Shown here: piece by piece, positions 27,666 through 36,350 of the stretch
Position numbering within the stretch: position 1 is the stretch's first letter
Layout: each line of letters starts with the position of its first letter
From: UBA4802 sp964509195
Lineage (GTDB): Bacteria > Spirochaetota > UBA4802 > UB4802
Assembly (NCBI GenBank): GCA_964509195.1
Contig: CAZDWJ010000014.1
Span: forward strand, 1-64,000
DNA length: 64,000 bases
Reading direction: 5' to 3'
Notes under the pieces: generated by a model
The model's database searches: none
Seen by the model: the letters and a program-made list of their open reading frames with translations, nothing else
What the model was told of the DNA's origin: nothing
Position numbers and translations under genes: made by a program

Positions 27666-28310
27666 ATGAAAAGAGTTTCTAAAAAAAACACCCGGGGGCA
27701 GCACATACGCAAGTCCCATTCCCCTTTACCTGAAAAACTCAAGCAGCGGCTCTACCCCGCTGTTCTTGAACTTTTTGCAAATAATGATTTTCACCAAGTC
27801 AATATTCGCGAAATATACAAGAAATCCGGTATTAGCCCCAGCACTATTTACCGGTATTTCCAATCAAAAGAAGATTTATTGTTTTCCATCCTTGACGAAA
27901 AGATTTCCGAAATTGGCGTTCTGGTACGCGAGCATATCAAGGGTATTGAAAGTACAAAAGAAATACTTAGGAAAATATTCTGGGTAACAATGGACTATTA
28001 TGACCGCAATCCTGGTGTGGCTGTCACCGCTTTCATTACAGTACCTATGCGTACATGGATGAAGGAACGATCCTACCGCCGGGATGATGCATCAGCTATT
28101 ATTGAAGAAGTAGTCACACGTGCCCGTGAGCGTGGTGATATTGACCCCTCACTACGAACCTCGCAGATCCTTGACCAGTATTACATGTACTGCTATAGGC
28201 AGATACATTTATGGTATTACAATGGCATGACAACAAAGCTCGTTGACCGTATTCCTTCTTTTTTTGATATTCTGTGGAAAACACTCAGCCTACCATCACA
28301 CGGCTCATAA
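27666..28310 (+). CDS. TetR-family transcriptional regulator
   Basis: The 214-residue regulator has an N-terminal helix-turn-helix at about residues 35-80: ALELFANNDF-like helix, then VNIREIYKKSGISPSTIYRYFQSKEDLLFSIL. The C-terminal ligand domain is all-helical and unassigned. The MaoC gene upstream is the likely target, with an acyl-CoA as possible effector. That is inference from position. The start at 27666 lies behind GTGAGCACCT with no strong Shine-Dalgarno. Confidence 0.85.
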   Translation: MKRVSKKNTRGQHIRKSHSPLPEKLKQRLYPAVLELFANNDFHQVNIREIYKKSGISPSTIYRYFQSKEDLLFSILDEKISEIGVLVREHIKGIESTKEILRKIFWVTMDYYDRNPGVAVTAFITVPMRTWMKERSYRRDDASAIIEEVVTRARERGDIDPSLRTSQILDQYYMYCYRQIHLWYYNGMTTKLVDRIPSFFDILWKTLSLPSHGS

Positions 28311-28451
28311 AATGAGTAATTATATGCTACCCAATAGTGATTGTTTTTATCTAAAAATTATTTCATTGACTTTACTACATCAATTTGTACTTACTTCCTT
28401 TCATAAAAAAATACGTTGAACCGATAACTATCATATAATAAGAGTTTTGGA

Positions 28452-29462
28452 ATGAAACATTGGATTTACAAAAACAGAACCCATGTTTTTCTGGCGACAG
28501 TCATTATCATAGTAACTATCGCCCCGCTCTATGCTAAAATATCTGCATATATGCCGTACTATGCACTGTACACGGAATCATCCCCAGATGGGACATATAC
28601 CAGATATATAATTCTAAGACAGTTTAAACATAATGCAACGCACGCGTTTTTATATGTGAATCCCACTACATTGCATACAGGTATACTTAAACACCCACAG
28701 GGCACAATAGTAAAAGATTCTCTAGAGAATATTATTGGGCAATGTGCTGACACTCAATACGCCAAACTGTATCAAAAAGCGTTGCAAAAGTCAAAACGTA
28801 TGTTTAACGCCGGGTTAACCCATTTTGATATAAATGGAACAATAATAAGTTTTGATCTGTGCCCATCAAAACGCGCTATAGACAGTGAGTTTATAGAACA
28901 GTTTATTGCGTTACAGAGTAATAATCTGCCAGTGCCAGTTGTTGTATGTATAAGTGGCAAGTGGATACAGACACATCCAGAGGATCTCCAATGGCTGAAA
29001 AGCTTAGCTTATAATAGAAAACTTGATATAACATGGGTCAATCACAGCTTTACCCATTTTTATTCGCGGAAATTACCGGTAAAGAATAACTTTATTCTCA
29101 AAGAAGGCACAAGCGTTTCACGAGAAGTACTGCAGAATGAAGTAGTGATGCTTGAACATAATATCATACCTGCAATATTTTTCAGATTCCCGGGGCTCAT
29201 ATCCAACCAAAAAATATATGAAAAAGTCATGGGGTATGGTCTTATCCCTTTAGGAGCAGATGCATGGCTTGCAAAAGGAAAAAAACCTGTGACAGGAAGT
29301 ATTATACTGGTACACCCTAACGGCAATGAAAAAAAAGGGACTAAACTTTTACTTGGTCATCAGCAAGCGGGAACACTAAAAAATCCGGTTTCCTTATCAA
29401 TGATTGGAAGCATAAAACAATACAGTGCAAATACCACTCAGGTGAAACAACACTCTCTTTAA
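28452..29462 (+). CDS. Exported polysaccharide-deacetylase-like (NodB fold) protein
   Basis: The 336-residue protein has an N-terminal hydrophobic signal (residues 12-30). NodB-fold motifs appear in order: ISFDLCPSKR (motif 1, one Asp of TFDDGP kept), WVNHSFTHFYS (the metal-binding His-x3-His), FFRFPGL (motif 3), and ILVHPNG (motif 5). The second motif-1 Asp is replaced by Leu. It may be a metal-dependent carbohydrate esterase with altered specificity, or a non-catalytic relative. No adjacent glycan operon: it is flanked by two TetR genes. Confidence 0.72.
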   Translation: MKHWIYKNRTHVFLATVIIIVTIAPLYAKISAYMPYYALYTESSPDGTYTRYIILRQFKHNATHAFLYVNPTTLHTGILKHPQGTIVKDSLENIIGQCADTQYAKLYQKALQKSKRMFNAGLTHFDINGTIISFDLCPSKRAIDSEFIEQFIALQSNNLPVPVVVCISGKWIQTHPEDLQWLKSLAYNRKLDITWVNHSFTHFYSRKLPVKNNFILKEGTSVSREVLQNEVVMLEHNIIPAIFFRFPGLISNQKIYEKVMGYGLIPLGADAWLAKGKKPVTGSIILVHPNGNEKKGTKLLLGHQQAGTLKNPVSLSMIGSIKQYSANTTQVKQHSL

Positions 29463-29469
29463 GTTATAT

Positions 29470-30060
29470 CTATTTGTTGATAATTGATTCTATCTTTTTT
29501 TCAAAATTATCAAGAACATCAGGAATTGGATACAAATCACCCAGCACAATGTTAAATAGCGCTATCCCTTCCAGAAATGCTATTGTTGCAATTGAAAATG
29601 TGTTTGCATTGCGCTCATCTGTTTTTTTCTGTATGATAACAACAAACTGTCGTATCCATTCGGTATATACATACTGCAGTTTCTTTTTCACTTTTTTGTG
29701 GTATAATGCTATTTCCCAGATCTCAATAAAAATTTTAGCCAAATCCCTGTTCAGTGTTATTGTGTTTTTTACATACTCCAGGGATAGCGACAATGCTTTT
29801 TTAAATGGCAACGCATCAAGATTGTGTGCTATTGACCATTGCCTGAATGCTTCAATATGCTGTGCAACAATCCAGTCTAAAAAATACAGCAATATTTCTT
29901 CCTTATTTTTAAAATAATAATGCAGCATTCCGTGGTTTAGTTTTGCTTCTTTTGCTATATCCTTTATAGTGGTTCTGTCAAATGGCTTTTTTAGCAGACA
30001 GCGGTATAACGCTTGTGCAATCTCTTCCCGTCGTGTGTCTTTCAGTATGCGTCGTCCCAT
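29470..30060 (-). CDS. TetR-family transcriptional regulator, divergent from aminotransferase pair
   Basis: The 196-residue regulator has helix-turn-helix FDRTTIKDIAKEAKLNHGML with HYYFKNKEEIL at about residues 28-60. The rest is a helical ligand-binding domain. Its start faces the aminotransferase pair, with 121 nt between them that contain a promoter and a short inverted repeat. TetR regulators placed this way usually repress the divergent operon and themselves. The likely effector would be the aminotransferases' substrate or product. Confidence 0.86.
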   Translation of the reverse strand: MGRRILKDTRREEIAQALYRCLLKKPFDRTTIKDIAKEAKLNHGMLHYYFKNKEEILLYFLDWIVAQHIEAFRQWSIAHNLDALPFKKALSLSLEYVKNTITLNRDLAKIFIEIWEIALYHKKVKKKLQYVYTEWIRQFVVIIQKKTDERNANTFSIATIAFLEGIALFNIVLGDLYPIPDVLDNFEKKIESIINK

Positions 30061-30123
30061 AGCAAGCTATTTCTCCTTTGATAATACAATATTATCTTTT
30101 TGCTGTCCGTCAATATTTATTTC

Positions 30124-30161
30124 TTGACACACACAAATATTTATGTTAGTCAACCAACTAA
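30124..30161 (+). promoter_or_regulatory. Candidate promoter and TetR operator of aminotransferase operon
   Basis: TTGACA (30124-30129) is followed after 17 nt by a weak -10 (TAGTCA). Overlapping that -10 is TTAGT-CAACCA-ACTAA (30146-30161), a 5-bp-arm inverted repeat of the TTGACTAA type bound by several TetR repressors. Position suggests it is the operator for the divergent regulator. Binding is inference. Confidence 0.45.
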
Positions 30162-30181
30162 TATATATTAAGGAGGTTCGT

Positions 30182-31591
30182 ATGATATGGAATGATACAC
30201 TTACTGATAAAAACAAGAAAACAATTTTTTCGCTCTTTGCACGCCACCTTTCAAAGGGGCAAACCAAGACAATGCGTGCTGCACACTTGGATTTTATTGA
30301 AACAGGGCGCAAAGGCATTGGCTTTACTGACGGGCATTTTGGGCGAAGAGTAATTGACTGCTTTACTTCAGCTGGCTGTTTTAATGTGGGCAGGGGAAAT
30401 CCTGACATTATCAATGCACTTAAGTCAGCGCTGCAAAAGTATGACATTGGTACCAATCTGTTACAATCAAATGTAAAACAGGAATTTGTAAAAAAATTAA
30501 GGGCGATAGCTCCGGGAGATTGTAATCAGGTTATATTCGCCTCAGGCGGTGGTGATGCAATCGACTGCGCAATTAAATTAGCACGAGGAGCTACTGGTCG
30601 TAAAAAAATCATTGCAATGAAAAAAGCCTATCATGGGCACACCGGATATTCGCTTTCGGCCAATGGCAAAGAGTACTATCGCCACTTCTTTGAACCGCTG
30701 GAGCCAAATTTTGTCTTTATACAGTTTGGCGACTTAGAGGCAGTGCGTCAGATTGCAGGCATTGATACTGCTGCCATAATCTTAGAGCCGATACAGGGGG
30801 AAGGCGGCATTTTTGTGGGTGATGATTATTACCTAAAAGGCCTTCGTAAAATATGTAATCAGTTTGGCATAATGCTCATATTTGATGAGATACAGACAGG
30901 CTTTGGGCGTACAGGCCGCATGTTTGCCAGCCAGCATTCCGGTGTGGTGCCCGACATCATGACCCTTGCAAAATCAATAAGTGGAGGACTGTTTCCCAAT
31001 GCAGTAGTGATGTACCGAAATATTCCGCTTCTTACACAGTTTGTAAAAGCTAACCCTGAATTTCATCAGTCCATAACAGGCGGAAGTGATATTGGATGTG
31101 CGGTTGGCATAGCAGTGATTGATTTCATAGTAAAAAAGCGCCTGTGGGAAAATGCTGAAACTATGGGTTCTATCATCATGGAAGGATTATTGCAGATTCA
31201 GCACCAAAATCCTGACATCATCAAAGAAATACGTGGCAGGGGATTGATGATTGGTGTAGAGTATACGCACGAATACATGGGTGCACTCATGGCCGACTCT
31301 TTAGCCCGTCACGGCATCTTTGCAGTGTATTCGGGTAATCAGCCACAGGTCATGCGCTTCATGGTACCAATTACCATAACTAACGATGAAGCAGCTAAAA
31401 TGCTATCGATAATACGCAAAGCTATTGCAACTATGCGCGTGTATCTGCCACTTACCAAACCACTATCTAAGATTCCATTGTTAAAGAAGCTTCTGGACGA
31501 TATCCATGTACAGATAGCTGTGTTTGACATCATACGCTACTTTGAAGATATCCTTGGTATTACAAAAAGAAATTACAGTAAGGAGGCGTAA
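30182..31591 (+). CDS. Class III PLP aminotransferase (catalytic member of a pair)
   Basis: The 469-residue fold-type I enzyme carries the full active site of class III aminotransferases: phosphate-binding SGGGDA (about 121-126), HGHTG near 151, LEPIQGEGG (201-209), the PLP-N1 Asp235 in FDEIQTGFGRTG, and the Schiff-base Lys264 in TLAKSISGG. A C-terminal extension of about 45 residues follows the normal end. The start at 30182 has AAGGAGG upstream. The product is unknown; relatives act on acetylornithine, 4-aminobutyrate, diaminobutyrate and others. It is followed after 1 nt by a paralogue without the lysine. TetR regulation is likely. Confidence 0.88.
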   Translation: MIWNDTLTDKNKKTIFSLFARHLSKGQTKTMRAAHLDFIETGRKGIGFTDGHFGRRVIDCFTSAGCFNVGRGNPDIINALKSALQKYDIGTNLLQSNVKQEFVKKLRAIAPGDCNQVIFASGGGDAIDCAIKLARGATGRKKIIAMKKAYHGHTGYSLSANGKEYYRHFFEPLEPNFVFIQFGDLEAVRQIAGIDTAAIILEPIQGEGGIFVGDDYYLKGLRKICNQFGIMLIFDEIQTGFGRTGRMFASQHSGVVPDIMTLAKSISGGLFPNAVVMYRNIPLLTQFVKANPEFHQSITGGSDIGCAVGIAVIDFIVKKRLWENAETMGSIIMEGLLQIQHQNPDIIKEIRGRGLMIGVEYTHEYMGALMADSLARHGIFAVYSGNQPQVMRFMVPITITNDEAAKMLSIIRKAIATMRVYLPLTKPLSKIPLLKKLLDDIHVQIAVFDIIRYFEDILGITKRNYSKEA

Positions 31592-31592
31592 A

Positions 31593-32741
31593 ATGAATTC
31601 ACTCATTTATTCAATTACTGAAGGCAATCGTACAGGAGCATATTTCTCTGATACAAAGGGCAAACGATACTTTGACTGCTACTGTGGTGCAGGTACCTTT
31701 AACTTAGGCCGCCTTCCACAGGAACTATCGCACATACTCATTGAACAGGCCGATAAATCCGACCAGGGAAACTTTGTCCTCATATCTCAGGAGAAGGCAC
31801 TTTTAGCATCAAAACTTGTGTCGTTTATACCTCATCTTAATGGTGTGTTTTTTTCAGTAGGCAGAGGTGAAGCAATGGATTTTGCCTGCAAATTAGCACG
31901 AGGCTTTACCGGACGCACACAGCTTATTACCGTTGATGGCGCTTATTACGGTGAAACCGGCTTTGCTCTGTCACTTTCTGATGGCAACAAAAAGAAAACC
32001 TTTGGGCATATACCTGATATTGCTACAATTCCGTTTGGCAACATACAGGCACTCCAGGAGCGTGTAACACCAAAAACTGCTGCAGTTATCACCGAAACAA
32101 TTCAGGTGGAAAATGCATGCCGCAGTGCTAGCGAAGGCTTTTTCAAGATTATGCGCACCGTGTGCAACAAAACCGGCGCACTTATGGTTCTTGACGAAAC
32201 ACAGACCGGCATGGGGCGCACAGGCAAAAAATTTGCATTTGAGCACTATGGGGTTGAGCCAGACATTGTGGTAATTGGTGAGGCGTTAGGTGCCGGTATA
32301 TTTCCCATTGCAGCCACCGTGTTTGCTCAGCAGGTACAAAAGTTTATGCACGCACATCCTTTAATTCATCTTTCTACATTTGGTGGGCATGACTTAGGTT
32401 GCAGGGTTGCTTACGCTGCACTGGAACTGTATGAAAAAACAAAACCATGGGAAAATGCTGAAAAAGTTGGGCGACAGCTCATAGAAGAGCTCACTCAACT
32501 GCAAAAACTATATCCAGGAAAAATTCTTTCAGTACGCGGGATGGGATTGGCACTAGCTTTGACCCTTGCTTCAGAATCGTTAGCAGAGAAAGCTGTTGTG
32601 AAGCTACTTAAAGAAGGCATTTTTGTAACAACAGGGAAAGTAGCGCGCGATGCTATTGTTGTGCGCCCACCATTGACAATAACTGAAACAATTGCTTCTG
32701 CTATCGCAAAAGGAATTGTCAGGGTTATTAAATCTCTATAA
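31593..32741 (+). CDS. Class III aminotransferase paralogue lacking the catalytic lysine
   Basis: The 382-residue protein is recognisably class III along its length (ACYCGAGTFNLGR-like start; ARGFTGRTQLI; LDETQTGMGRTG with Asp201; HLSTFGGHDLGC). At the site where the PLP lysine belongs, the sequence reads VVIGEALGAGIFP: Glu230 replaces Lys. The EPIQGEGG element is also altered to ETIQVENAC, and the YHG motif to YYG. It cannot make the usual internal aldimine. The ATG at 31593 has AAGGAGG 6 nt upstream. Since class III sites lie at a dimer interface, it may be a non-catalytic partner of the enzyme encoded 1 nt upstream. Inference. Confidence 0.85.
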   Translation: MNSLIYSITEGNRTGAYFSDTKGKRYFDCYCGAGTFNLGRLPQELSHILIEQADKSDQGNFVLISQEKALLASKLVSFIPHLNGVFFSVGRGEAMDFACKLARGFTGRTQLITVDGAYYGETGFALSLSDGNKKKTFGHIPDIATIPFGNIQALQERVTPKTAAVITETIQVENACRSASEGFFKIMRTVCNKTGALMVLDETQTGMGRTGKKFAFEHYGVEPDIVVIGEALGAGIFPIAATVFAQQVQKFMHAHPLIHLSTFGGHDLGCRVAYAALELYEKTKPWENAEKVGRQLIEELTQLQKLYPGKILSVRGMGLALALTLASESLAEKAVVKLLKEGIFVTTGKVARDAIVVRPPLTITETIASAIAKGIVRVIKSL

Positions 32742-33234
32742 AAAATTTGGGTATATATACTCAACACACAATGAATAGTGTATTATGGTAGAACTATCTC
32801 ATTTTTACATTTTTTCTTGACGAAATTTTACCATAGTATATTTTTGTAAAAAATAAAAAATATAATATTTTTTTGTGACATGGGGCTGATTTTATAGTAT
32901 ATTATATGAAAATAATAAGTGATAAGCACGTTGCCTTCCTGCAGAAAGATCTTTATATTGAAATATAATCTTTATAGTGTATGATATTTATATTTGATAA
33001 GAATAGCAAAAACACTGCATCAAAGGAAAATCCTCTGATAGTAGCAATAGTATAACAAGGGAATTGCACAATATAACTATCTTAGTTTTTAAATTTTTTT
33101 AATACCATTAACAAATAGGTACGTTTAAATTTTACACAATCCATGTGTTTTCTATCATATTACCTTAAAATATAATACTTATGTCAAAAAACTTCTCATA
33201 TAAATTCAAAACTTATTGATTCAAAAGGTGCGCT
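32742..33234. other. Long AT-rich leader region of rho
   Basis: About 490 bases with no gene I can support. The stretch is very AT-rich, with several -10-like elements (for example around 32895-32910) but none with a convincing -35. Long untranslated leaders ahead of rho are common, as rho often regulates itself. Confidence 0.35.
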
Positions 33235-34590
33235 ATGACAAAAGCAACAAATGAAGCCGTTGAAAAGCAAAATAGTAACAGGAAAAACGGAAACGGCGAT
33301 TATGTCAAAAAGGGAAATAACGGTACAATACATGAAGGTCGCTTAGATTTAGCCGAACTTAAATCAAAAACAATCAGTTCTCTCATGGAAATAGCCCGTT
33401 CAATGAATATTGAAGGAGTTTCCGGCCTTAAAAAACAGGATCTTATCTTTGAAATACTAAAAGCACAAACTGAACGAAGCGGTTTAATCTTCTCAAGTGG
33501 TGTTCTTGAAGTGCTTAATGATGGATATGGGTTCCTGCGCTCTCCCAACTATAGCTACCTTCCAGGCCCTGATGATATATATGTTTCACCATCACAGATT
33601 CGTCTTTTTGGTCTAAGGACAGGGGACACCGTTGCAGGGCAAATCAGACCCCCAAAAGATAACGAGCGTTTTTTTGCGCTACTGCGTATTGAAGCAGTCA
33701 ATTACGAGAACCCTGAAAAGCTGCAAAATCGCGTATTATTTGATAACCTCACACCTTTATATCCTGAAACGCGAATAAACTTAGAAACAACCCCTGAAGA
33801 AATTGACATGCGCATCCTTAACATCATCGCTCCTATTGGTATGGGTCAGCGCGCACTTATTGTTGCTCCACCGCGTACAGGTAAAACCATAATACTACAG
33901 AAGATTGCTAATGCCATAACTGCAAATCATCCCGATATTATCCTGATAGTACTTCTTATTGATGAGCGTCCCGAAGAAGTGACTGATATGGAGCGCTCCG
34001 TAAAAGGTGAGGTTATTTCTTCAACGTTTGATGAGCCAGCCTCCCGCCATGTTCAGGTAAGTGAAATGGTTCTTGAAAAGGCAAAAAGGCTAGTTGAACA
34101 TAAAAAAGACGTGGTGATACTGCTAGATTCCATAACCCGTCTGGCACGCGCATACAACCAGGTAGTGCCAACAAGCGGCAAGATTTTATCAGGTGGTGTC
34201 GATTCAAATGCTCTGCATAAACCAAAACGCTTTTTTGGTGCTGCACGAAATATCGAAGGCGGCGGCAGCCTTACCATTATTGCAACAGCACTCATAGAAA
34301 CAGGAAGCCGTATGGACGAAGTTATTTTTGAAGAATTTAAAGGTACAGGAAATTGTGAAATCGTACTTGACAGAAAACTGGCCGATAGAAGAATATTCCC
34401 CGCAATTGATATCAATAAGTCAGGTACACGGAAAGAAGAGCTTCTGGTTGATGCAGAAGAGCTTAACAAAATATGGATTTTACGAAAAGTGCTATCATCA
34501 ATGAGTTCAACCGAAGCTATGGAATTTTTAATAGAAAAGATGCGTGGCACTAAGAATAACAAAGCATTTTTTAAAGCAATGCAAGGATAA
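33235..34590 (+). CDS. rho: Transcription termination factor Rho
   Basis: This 451-residue hexameric RNA helicase stops transcription. A Lys/Asn/Gly-rich N-terminal 30 residues precede the Rho-N domain (about 40-80, LDLAELKSKTISSLMEIARS). The RNA-binding cold-shock-like domain (about 88-165) contains LEVLNDGYGFLRSPNYSYLPG. The ATPase has Walker A VAPPRTGKT, Walker B-like DVVILLDSITRLARA, and Q-loop SGGVDSNALHKPKRFFGAARN. Full-length. The gene is followed by rpmE, a conserved pairing. Confidence 0.98.
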   Translation: MTKATNEAVEKQNSNRKNGNGDYVKKGNNGTIHEGRLDLAELKSKTISSLMEIARSMNIEGVSGLKKQDLIFEILKAQTERSGLIFSSGVLEVLNDGYGFLRSPNYSYLPGPDDIYVSPSQIRLFGLRTGDTVAGQIRPPKDNERFFALLRIEAVNYENPEKLQNRVLFDNLTPLYPETRINLETTPEEIDMRILNIIAPIGMGQRALIVAPPRTGKTIILQKIANAITANHPDIILIVLLIDERPEEVTDMERSVKGEVISSTFDEPASRHVQVSEMVLEKAKRLVEHKKDVVILLDSITRLARAYNQVVPTSGKILSGGVDSNALHKPKRFFGAARNIEGGGSLTIIATALIETGSRMDEVIFEEFKGTGNCEIVLDRKLADRRIFPAIDINKSGTRKEELLVDAEELNKIWILRKVLSSMSSTEAMEFLIEKMRGTKNNKAFFKAMQG

Positions 34591-34625
34591 ATGTGATATA
34601 TTTTCAGTAATTTAAGGAGATAGCT

Positions 34626-34826
34626 ATGAAAAAGGGAATACATCCTGAATATTACGATACAGTAATAAAGTGTGCATGTGGGAATGCCATACCAACACGT
34701 TCCACGGTGAAGGACTTGCACGTAGAAATATGCTCAAACTGTCATCCGTTTTATACCAAGAAGCAGAAGATAGTTGATACTACTGGACGTGTAGAAAAAT
34801 TTAAGAAGAAATACAATATCAAATAA
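34626..34826 (+). CDS. rpmE: 50S ribosomal protein L31 (zinc-binding form)
   Basis: The 66-residue protein is of the C+ type: Cys-x-Cys in IKCACGNA and Cys-x2-His-type CSNCHPFYTKKQK bind zinc. The AAGGAG site lies 7 nt before the ATG. It is 35 nt behind rho. A copy of the dispersed word (CGATAGTAACTTG, 34857) lies in its 3' flank before the terminator. Confidence 0.97.
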   Translation: MKKGIHPEYYDTVIKCACGNAIPTRSTVKDLHVEICSNCHPFYTKKQKIVDTTGRVEKFKKKYNIK

Positions 34827-34877
34827 TTTTTGTAACATAGTATAAAAATTTTGTACGATAGTAACTTGAGGAATTAC

Positions 34878-34911
34878 ACTTCCGTCACCTTACCAGGTGG
34901 CGAAGTTTTTT
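34878..34911 (+). terminator. Intrinsic terminator of rho-rpmE
   Basis: ACTTCCGTCACCT and AGGTGGCGAAGT form a stem with a small bulge and a TACC loop, followed by TTTTT. Confidence 0.8.
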
Positions 34912-35282
34912 ATAAAAGTATATTGTATTCCTCCTAAAATTACACAAAGGCGCTTTTAAAGAAAGTTTATTTGCGCTTTCTAACCAGTAATACGTAGTAT
35001 GAATGTATATTTTTTACACAGTGAATTTTAGATATGTGTAATTTTTATGCAATTGTTACTTTTTTATCTTTTTTATGTGCGTACTGTTGACACTATGAGC
35101 TATCATCAGTATATTTTTATAAGTATTTTAGCAAATAATTAGCTTCTTTTTTGCTATTTTACCTGCTAAAACTAATTTTTCAAATTTTTTTATTTTACAT
35201 TTTTTGTAAAATCAAACAAATTTATATGTTTTTCTGTTAATTTTGATACGTTTTTTTAACTCTATTTAATAAATAATATTTT

Positions 35283-35298
35283 TGGCATGTATATTGCT
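35283..35298 (+). promoter_or_regulatory. Sigma-54 (-24/-12) promoter of sigma-factor gene
   Basis: TGGCATGTATATTGCT matches the RpoN consensus TGGCACG-N4-TTGCW, with GG at 35284-35285, GC at 35296-35297 and the required 10 nt between them. It lies 42 nt before the sigma-factor ATG, a proper distance. The upstream 450 nt (34912-35282) is a gene-free AT-rich stretch that could hold activator sites. I could not pick out any inverted repeat there. Confidence 0.7.
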
Positions 35299-35339
35299 AT
35301 ATATATTGTAGAAGGGAAATTCATGGAGAGGAGGCAGCC

Positions 35340-36176
35340 ATGAAACGATATAACGATTTTGAAGATTTGTCAATCAATCAGTACTTTAGCGCAATCAACC
35401 AGATTGATCTTCTCACGCCAGAAGAAGAAATTGAGCTTGCAAAGAAAAAATGCAAAGGTGACGAGAAGGCAAAAGAAGCGCTGATTAACGCTAATTTGCG
35501 TCTTGTTGTAAAGATTGCAAAAAATTATACCAATCTTGAATCCTCATTGATTGACCTTATACAGGAAGGAAACTTAGGATTAATAAGAGCAGCAGAAAAG
35601 TTTGATTACAAGATGGGCTGCCGATTCTCAACCTATGCTTCATACTGGATAAAACACTATATTACCCGATTTATTGCAAAAAGAAGCCGTACGATACGTG
35701 TTCCTATACGGAAAGGTGATCTTTTTAAAAAGATTAAACGGGTACAGGATGAGCTTACCAATGAACTTGGCAAAGAACCATCTTATAAGGATATTGCCGA
35801 TATGTTAGGTATCGATGAGCGCAGTGTAAGCGATATCTTAGAGGTGTTCCAGCCAACAGTATCGCTTGAGTATCCACTGAATGATGAAGAGTTTAATCTT
35901 TATGAAGTAGTCAGCGATGAGAAGTTTTTGTCACCTGATACCAGCATTTCACGTCGCGACTTAAAGAAAGAGCTGGAGATAGCAATGGAGTCATTGATGG
36001 AAAATGAGCGGCTGATATTAACAAAGCGCTTTGGCTTAGATGGCAATGAACCTGTGACATTGAAAGATGTTGGCAATGAGTTTGGAATTTCAGCTGAAAC
36101 TGTCCGCCAGATTGAAGCGCGTGCAATGCAGAAAATAAAGCAGCGATTTGCGTATCTTGCAGATTACATTGAATAA
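35340..36176 (+). CDS. RpoS-like (group 2) sigma-70 family factor
   Basis: The 278-residue sigma factor has regions 1.2 (LTPEEEIELAKKKCKGDEKA), 2 (ANLRLVVKIAKNY; LIQEGNLGLIRAAEKFDY; STYASYWIKHYITRFI), 3 (VPIRKGDLFKKIKRV), and 4 (VTLKDVGNEFGISAETVRQIEARAMQKI). It lacks region 1.1 and the large non-conserved insert of the primary RpoD, so it is a group-2 alternative sigma about the size of Borrelia RpoS. SD GGAGAGGAGG is very strong. A -24/-12 promoter upstream suggests RpoN control. The cellular regulon cannot be read from the window. Confidence 0.9.
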   Translation: MKRYNDFEDLSINQYFSAINQIDLLTPEEEIELAKKKCKGDEKAKEALINANLRLVVKIAKNYTNLESSLIDLIQEGNLGLIRAAEKFDYKMGCRFSTYASYWIKHYITRFIAKRSRTIRVPIRKGDLFKKIKRVQDELTNELGKEPSYKDIADMLGIDERSVSDILEVFQPTVSLEYPLNDEEFNLYEVVSDEKFLSPDTSISRRDLKKELEIAMESLMENERLILTKRFGLDGNEPVTLKDVGNEFGISAETVRQIEARAMQKIKQRFAYLADYIE

Positions 36177-36199
36177 AGCACACTACATCAAATAGTATT

Positions 36200-36226
36200 A
36201 AAAGCCCTGTGTTTCACAGGGCTTTT
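36200..36226 (+). terminator. Intrinsic terminator of the sigma-factor gene
   Basis: AAAAGCCCTGTG-TTT-CACAGGGCTTTT: a perfect 12-bp stem with a 3-nt loop. Confidence 0.9.
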
Positions 36227-36350
36227 ACATTTTTCTCTGTCCAAAATTGAATTGATCCACCTGCCCCAGGCGATTTTATCTAAATTTTTATTTACAAAAT
36301 ACTTATTTTATTATATCCTCATCTTCACTTACTATATGTCAGGGGGCATT

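Noticed and set aside
34053..34721. 222-codon minus-strand frame over rho and rpmE
   Set aside because: Antisense shadow of two certain genes; no family features.
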